Source: Paenibacillus sp. FSL R5-0766 | GTDB lineage: Bacteria; Bacillota; Bacilli; Paenibacillales; Paenibacillaceae | Assembly: GCF_037971845.1 (NCBI RefSeq) | Contig: NZ_CP150227.1 | Span: 4,836,001-4,900,000, forward strand | Length of the DNA stretch: 64,000 nt | Direction: 5' to 3' | Shown: positions 63,883-64,000 of the stretch, one piece after another | How the letters are laid out: every line of letters starts with the position of its first letter | Numbering within the stretch: position 1 is the stretch's first letter | Made by a program: the position numbers and the translations under genes | The notes under the pieces: model-generated | What the model was told of the DNA's origin: nothing | Databases searched by the model: none | What the model saw: the letters and a program-made list of their open reading frames with translations, nothing else

Positions 63883-64000
63883 TTATTGATTATAATAAGG
63901 GCCATTTCCTGTGGATTTATTCAAGGACAACAACTGAGAAACCGTTACGAATTGGTAGCCTTGCTTTTTTAGTGATTTAAGCATTTGTGGCAGCGCATCA
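63883..64000 (-). CDS. Polysaccharide deacetylase family protein (C-terminal end)
   Basis: Only the last 39 codons are inside the window; the gene continues past the right edge. The reading DALPQMLKSLKKQGYQFVTV SQLL is the typical end of a NodB-type polysaccharide deacetylase domain, which de-N-acetylates peptidoglycan or chitin-like sugars; then LNKSTGNGPYYNQ and stop TAA. It is followed by the bidirectional terminator. Identification rests on this short stretch only. Confidence 0.7.
   Translation of the reverse strand, partial: DALPQMLKSLKKQGYQFVTVSQLLSLNKSTGNGPYYNQ

Noticed and set aside
63784..63972. 62-residue plus-strand frame at the right edge
   Set aside because: It runs across the bidirectional terminator and opposite the polysaccharide deacetylase end, which has clear protein similarity on the other strand.

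Overview
The window reads as a chromosomal segment of a Gram-positive, endospore-forming member of the Bacillales, most likely a Paenibacillus. Evidence from the sequence: the gene order dnaG-rpoD-trmK-yqfO, rpsU-yqeY-yqeZ-floA-(yqfB position)-yqfC-yqfD-phoH-pgpH-ybeY-dgkA-cdd-era-yqzL-recO-glyQS and rpsT/gpr-spoIIP-yqxA-lepA-hemW-hrcA-grpE-dnaK-dnaJ-prmA-rsmE-mtaB matches the well-known Bacillus subtilis map; sporulation genes (yqfC, yqfD, spoIIP, gpr) are present; GC content looks moderate (roughly the upper 40s percent, estimated by eye); and AddAB replaces RecBCD. Genus level is inference.

Layout: 1-4.8 kb, end of the macromolecular synthesis operon (yqxD, dnaG, rpoD, trmK, yqfO cut by the window edge). 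5-8.3 kb, glyQS behind a glycine T-box leader. 8.4-17 kb, recO, yqzL, era, cdd, dgkA, ybeY, pgpH, phoH, yqfD, yqfC. 17-21 kb, a membrane-stress operon (yqeZ, floA and a small coiled-coil membrane protein) behind a perfect sigma-W type promoter, then yqeY and rpsU. 21-42 kb is where the ancestral order is broken: hit, the mccAB reverse transsulfuration pair, a small Sm-like protein, a candidate small RNA, the four-gene recombination block addB-addA-sbcD-sbcC, rlmI, an inverted Na/Pi transporter gene and a Nudix gene lie between rpsU and mtaB. 42-52 kb, mtaB, rsmE, a site-2 protease, prmA, a small cluster of unknown stress-like proteins, and the hrcA-grpE-dnaK-dnaJ heat-shock operon with a perfect CIRCE operator. 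52-61 kb, an acetyltransferase, hemW, lepA, yqxA, spoIIP, gpr, rpsT and holA. 61-64 kb, an ECF sigma/anti-sigma pair with its own ECF-type promoter, an orphan small protein and the last codons of a polysaccharide deacetylase.

Nearly all genes are on the minus strand; exceptions are mccAB, the Na/Pi transporter, rpsT and the small gene at 63.3 kb. No rRNA, tRNA, CRISPR array, prophage or intact insertion sequence was seen.

The most interesting unexplained material is non-coding: (i) a hairpin repeat present four times (10.8, 39.8, 40.0, 46.6 kb), always in the same orientation and within a few hundred bases of the 5' side of a minus-strand gene, with base changes in one arm compensated in the other; (ii) a 181-bp element with terminal inverted repeats wedged between pgpH and ybeY, plus a remnant near 25.4 kb; (iii) a short multi-stem RNA candidate at 25.2 kb with its own extended -10 promoter and U-run, directly upstream of a gene for an Sm-like protein. 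No obvious new defence or mobile system is present; most of the window is conserved housekeeping.
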